Part shown: positions 6,070 to 8,799 of the stretch, one piece after another | How positions within the stretch are numbered: position 1 is the stretch's first letter | Layout: every line of letters begins with the position of its first letter | Assembly (NCBI GenBank): GCA_002495205.1 | Contig: DAEE01000063.1 | Location: 22,168 to 30,966 of the forward strand | Length of the DNA stretch: 8,799 nt | Direction: 5' to 3' | Source of the DNA: Thaumarchaeota archaeon UBA183 | GTDB taxonomy: Archaea > Thermoproteota > Nitrososphaeria > Nitrososphaerales > UBA183 | Program-made: the position numbers and the translations under genes | The notes under the pieces: model-generated | The model's database searches: none | What the model was told of the DNA's origin: nothing | The model's input: the letters and a program-made list of their open reading frames with translations, nothing else

Positions 6070-7678
6070 TCCGGCCCTCCTGCTCTGCCTGGCGCTCGTC
6101 GCCACGGGAATGACCCCGAGGGGGGCCGCAGGGCAGGTCGTGGTGTCCCTCCCCGTCCCGGACGTAGGCCTCGGGTTCGGTCCGTCCAGCGTCCAGCCCA
6201 TCTCCCTGGGGGTGCCAGTCTACACCCAGGGGGACGACATGTGGTTCGAATCATACTACAACTCCACCATCGACGCCACGCTGCTGACCCCTCAGGGGTT
6301 GGATAGGACCGGGGTCGTCGTCGTAGAGCCGGGGCAGCTCTTCCTGCTCTACTCGTTCAACGGGGCCGACCCCGACGGTCCCTGGATCCTGTCGGTCACC
6401 AGCTCCCAGGGGGTGACTGACGTCTTCGTCCACGTCTATTCCCCTGATGGCTCCCTTAGGCCAGCCTACGACGGGGCCAGGCTGAACGGGAACGAGCTGA
6501 ACCAGACCTTCACCCTCCCTCCTACTGACGCCTCCAACATCCAACTCTGCTCCGTCGGCCAGGGCTCCGGGCACTCCTTCGGCTTCGGGCTGGCAGGGGG
6601 GTTGAACGGGACGGTCGACGTCTCCCTTGCGGGCAACAGCTCCCAGTTCAGCGTCACCGGCACAAGCTCCCCCTTGTCCGTGTGGCTGGAGCTGTACTCC
6701 CAGTACTCCTACGTGACAGGGAACGGCGGAACGGTCTCCCAGAACCTTCTCGTCGCCACCACCCCAGTCGTCTCGGCCCCACCTCCAAGGGCGAATCAGC
6801 AGGTATTCCTGCTTCAGCAGATGCCCATCCGTCAGGGGCGTTTCGACGCAAGGGTCTTTGACCGGACGGTCTCCGGCCTTGTCCTGCACGACGCCGAGTT
6901 TCTCAGGACCGTGAACGGCACATGGGTTTCTCTGACCAGCTGCACGTCAAGAGAGAACGCCTATTCTTCCGTGCTTCCTCTGACGACAAACCTCGATTCC
7001 TCCAACAGCACCTGGCCCAGGCAACTTCTCACGATGTATACCATGGCGGGAATCGAGTCGTACAGCGAGACAGCGATACCAGGGGGCGAAGCTGCCCTCC
7101 ACTTCAAGGACTTCCCTGACAACAACCCGCTCACGGGCGTGGCCTTCTCCCCCTCGGGGCCAGGGCTGGAGGAGTTGGAATGGGACGCGGCCAACAGCTC
7201 CGTCTACCTTCTCACCAGCAGCTATCCGAGCGACGTCAGCATCCGGCTCTCGTTCAGCGGGATCGCCTTCGAAACACTCAACATGTCAATCCTCGCGCCG
7301 TACACCTCCAAGTCGTTCCATGTGGACGCCGGCACTCTCGTGGTCTCGGCCTCCCAGCAGGGAAAGGTCGTAGCCAACGCCACCCTGAGCGTCGGCGCCA
7401 TGGGGTCACAGCTCCAGGCCGTCAAGGCAAGCGCGGCTGGAAGCGCCTCGATTCTCCTGCCGCCTGGAGAGTACAACGTGTCAGCGAGCTACGGCGGAGT
7501 CTCGTCCAGCAGGGTCGCCACAGTCGCGCCTGGACACATCAGCTCCATCAGCCTGGATCTCACTCAGCAGTCGGTGCCTGTCGATCTCTACCTTCTAGCC
7601 GGGCTGGGCGGGGCTGGTCTGATTGCAAACGTCTTCCTCTGGCGCCTCTACCTTCAAAGGCGCAAGACCTACGGCTGA
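6059..7678 (+). CDS. Large secreted surface protein with C-terminal TM anchor
   Basis: Family not recognised. The 539-residue product starts with a typical signal peptide (LLLCLALVATG core; likely cleavage near residue 25 after AAG). The long ectodomain is rich in Ser/Thr/Gly/Val with at least ten N-x-S/T sequons (for example at N68, N148, N183, N193, N286, N316, N379, N408, N440, N473), as expected of a glycosylated archaeal surface protein. Residues about 424-502, with TLVVSASQQG, NATLSVG and LLPPGEYNVSASYGG, look like a carboxypeptidase-regulatory-like beta sandwich. A TM helix (509-530) and a basic tail ending RRKTYG anchor it. There is no PEFP or PGF motif before that helix, so it does not look like an archaeosortase substrate. 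GTG at 6059 overlaps the previous gene by 11 bases; GGTGA lies three bases upstream, a tight spacing. It is the last gene of the operon. Confidence 0.87.
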   Translation: MKASPALLLCLALVATGMTPRGAAGQVVVSLPVPDVGLGFGPSSVQPISLGVPVYTQGDDMWFESYYNSTIDATLLTPQGLDRTGVVVVEPGQLFLLYSFNGADPDGPWILSVTSSQGVTDVFVHVYSPDGSLRPAYDGARLNGNELNQTFTLPPTDASNIQLCSVGQGSGHSFGFGLAGGLNGTVDVSLAGNSSQFSVTGTSSPLSVWLELYSQYSYVTGNGGTVSQNLLVATTPVVSAPPPRANQQVFLLQQMPIRQGRFDARVFDRTVSGLVLHDAEFLRTVNGTWVSLTSCTSRENAYSSVLPLTTNLDSSNSTWPRQLLTMYTMAGIESYSETAIPGGEAALHFKDFPDNNPLTGVAFSPSGPGLEELEWDAANSSVYLLTSSYPSDVSIRLSFSGIAFETLNMSILAPYTSKSFHVDAGTLVVSASQQGKVVANATLSVGAMGSQLQAVKASAAGSASILLPPGEYNVSASYGGVSSSRVATVAPGHISSISLDLTQQSVPVDLYLLAGLGGAGLIANVFLWRLYLQRRKTYG

Positions 7679-7721
7679 GGCGGACGGAACCAGCACCGCT
7701 GCGGCCCTCTCTCTCACGACT

Positions 7722-8615
7722 TCACGCCGAGGCTAGCCGGGGACTGACCACGACCGCCGCTGGGCCCCCTCCCATCCTGGAGTAGATCGGGAGGACTGCG
7801 AGAAAGAAACCGAGGAAGAACGCGTAGCCGATCCAGTCATGCACCCCCCAGAGCGCTGCCGATCCGAACTGGTAGCCGACCCAGAGGAGGACTAGGATCC
7901 TCACAGAATTCAACAGAATGAGCGCGAGCACCCCTGCGACCGCCAGCTTGGTCGTTGTGCGGAGGTCCTTCCTCATGTCAAGGTGCATGAGCGCCAGGAG
8001 CCCCAGAAACATCGTCACCGAAGATATGCTCGAGCACCCGGGGGTCACGACCCCACTGACCATCTCGCCGGACTTCGAAAGGAGCTGGAACTGGGTGCCC
8101 TGCCATGCGACCGGGAACCCGGCAAAGCCAACGAGCTTGGCAGACAGCCCCGAGGAAAGGGCCGCAAGGGGTTCTCCGAAGGCCCAGAGGAGGACCGCGG
8201 GAGCACCCACAGCTGCACCGTACACCGCGGCGTAGGGAAGCATGAATCGCACCGCGGACGGGATCACCAGAAGCGAAGCCGCATAGAAGGTGAGAACCAC
8301 CGCGATTCCCGACACGGCCAAGGTCTGGCCGGTCACTGGTTCCAGCACAGCCAACGACAGGAGGGCAACGGCGCCGGCCACACGGACAGGGAGCCTGTTC
8401 TGAACGCTTCCCTCAGCTCCGATGGCCCGGGCAAGCTCCCTCCACCTCAGCGCGAAGACGAGCGTCAGGAGAGCGACTATGGGGATGGCCACGAAGAGGC
8501 CCCCGAACGCGTCCCCCGCCGACTGGCTGACCAAAGCGGGGAAGTTGGGCGCAGTCACAGCGCAAAATGCGAGGGCGAGCCCGACCCAGAGAACGAACCT
8601 AGCTCGGACGTCCAA
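7722..8615 (-). CDS. Archaeosortase/exosortase-family protein
   Basis: Polytopic membrane enzyme of the exosortase/archaeosortase family, thought to recognise C-terminal tripartite signals of surface proteins and process them as a cysteine transpeptidase-like protein. The three family residues are present in conserved surroundings: Cys194 in TPGCSSISSV, Arg239 in LLNSVRILVLLWVGY, and His259 in GVHDWIGYAFF. About eight TM helices surround them. Length of 297 residues is normal. Start is TTG at 8615, before a short basic N-terminus and the first helix; it overlaps the end of the upstream gene by 17 bases and has only a weak AGGT-like ribosome site, so coupling is likely. The upstream gene ends in a PEFP-type sorting signal and is the probable substrate. 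It converges on the preceding operon with a 43-base gap. Assignment to a numbered archaeosortase subclass cannot be made by eye. Confidence 0.93.
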   Translation of the reverse strand: MDVRARFVLWVGLALAFCAVTAPNFPALVSQSAGDAFGGLFVAIPIVALLTLVFALRWRELARAIGAEGSVQNRLPVRVAGAVALLSLAVLEPVTGQTLAVSGIAVVLTFYAASLLVIPSAVRFMLPYAAVYGAAVGAPAVLLWAFGEPLAALSSGLSAKLVGFAGFPVAWQGTQFQLLSKSGEMVSGVVTPGCSSISSVTMFLGLLALMHLDMRKDLRTTTKLAVAGVLALILLNSVRILVLLWVGYQFGSAALWGVHDWIGYAFFLGFFLAVLPIYSRMGGGPAAVVVSPRLASA

Positions 8616-8799
8616 CTGCGAGACCTGTTCTGAGGCCCGAACTTGCCGAGCCTTTCGCCTCCCTCATCATGAGGTAGGCCACCACGATCACCGCCAGAAA
8701 CACAGCGACGAAGGCAGCTTGGTAGGGGAACTCTGGCACCGGTGTGGTGCTGGTCGACGAGGAGGTCGTGGCAGTCTGGGTGGTCGAAGTGGTGCTGCT
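8599..8799 (-). CDS. C-terminal end of a surface protein with PEFP-type archaeosortase signal (partial)
   Basis: Only the last 66 residues lie in the window; the 5' end is beyond the right edge. They comprise a Ser/Thr-rich stalk (about 1-19, probably O-glycosylated), then PVPEFP (20-25), a hydrophobic helix (about 27-45, QAAFVAVFLAVIVVAYLMM) and Arg46. This order of short motif, TM helix and basic residue is the tripartite signal handled by archaeosortases; PEF-CTERM is a named class. The adjacent downstream archaeosortase overlaps it by 17 bases. Unusually, about 20 further residues follow the basic residue (EAKGSASSG through VGRPS), whereas such proteins normally end within a few residues. 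Function of the ectodomain cannot be seen. Confidence 0.85.
   Translation of the reverse strand, partial: SSTTSTTQTATTSSSTSTTPVPEFPYQAAFVAVFLAVIVVAYLMMREAKGSASSGLRTGLAVGRPS

Noticed and set aside
6251..6889. Leftward open frame of about 210 codons opposite the secreted protein
   Set aside because: Shadow frame caused by high third-position GC; it is charged, low-complexity and has no motif.
7679..7721. Terminator between the two convergent operons
   Set aside because: There is a CT-rich run (7705-7715), but no T-tract and no stable hairpin, so nothing specific can be claimed in this 43-base gap.
7983..8633. Rightward open frame of about 216 codons opposite the archaeosortase
   Set aside because: Its product is extremely rich in Arg, Glu, Gly and His, as expected from reverse reading of a hydrophobic membrane protein; the opposite strand has all catalytic archaeosortase residues.
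8740..8799. Short tandem repeat or microsatellite of GTGGT/GTGCT-like units at the right edge
   Set aside because: It is explained by codons of the Ser/Thr-rich stalk of the surface protein on the minus strand and has no fixed repeat unit.

Overview
The window reads as archaeal chromosome, GC-rich throughout, with eight complete protein genes and one gene cut by the right edge. The archaeal call rests on endonuclease Q with its Cys-rich insert, an archaeosortase next to a protein ending in a PEFP-type sorting signal, a TATA-like box about 27 bases from two start codons, strong GGAGG/GAGGTGA ribosome binding sites, and heavy use of TTG and GTG starts. The style would fit a Thaumarchaeota/Bathyarchaeota-like (TACK) lineage, but that is only an impression. 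No rRNA, tRNA, CRISPR array, insertion sequence or attachment site is supported.

Left part (99-1978) is a DNA base-repair pair. An AAG/MPG-family alkyladenine glycosylase runs leftward and an endonuclease Q runs rightward. They share a 53-base gap with one palindromic A/T box almost equidistant from both start codons. The two enzymes have overlapping substrates (alkylated and deaminated purines).

Central part (2044-7678) is one tightly packed rightward operon of six genes whose ends overlap at every junction: a membrane-anchored beta-rich ectodomain protein; a short TM protein with a DUF4129-like cytoplasmic domain; a MoxR-type AAA+ ATPase; a DUF58 protein (likely vWA-like partner of MoxR); a polytopic membrane protein of unknown family; and a large secreted, N-glycosylation-sequon-rich protein with a C-terminal anchor. 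MoxR, DUF58 and DUF4129 genes are a known combination, usually with a transglutaminase-like gene, which is absent here. Two genes in this operon appear to begin at unconventional codons (CTG at 2876 behind a near-perfect Shine-Dalgarno; ATA at 4169 overlapping the upstream stop), so the DUF4129 gene could be missed or truncated by routine gene calling.

Right part (7722-8799) is a leftward operon that converges on the first. An archaeosortase with intact Cys/Arg/His overlaps the end of a Ser/Thr-rich surface protein whose C-terminus carries PEFP, a TM helix and a basic residue, so enzyme and probable substrate are encoded side by side. Together the central and right parts look like a cell-envelope locus: surface proteins, their membrane-processing enzyme and a cytoplasmic ATPase module. 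The physical link is seen; functional cooperation is inferred.
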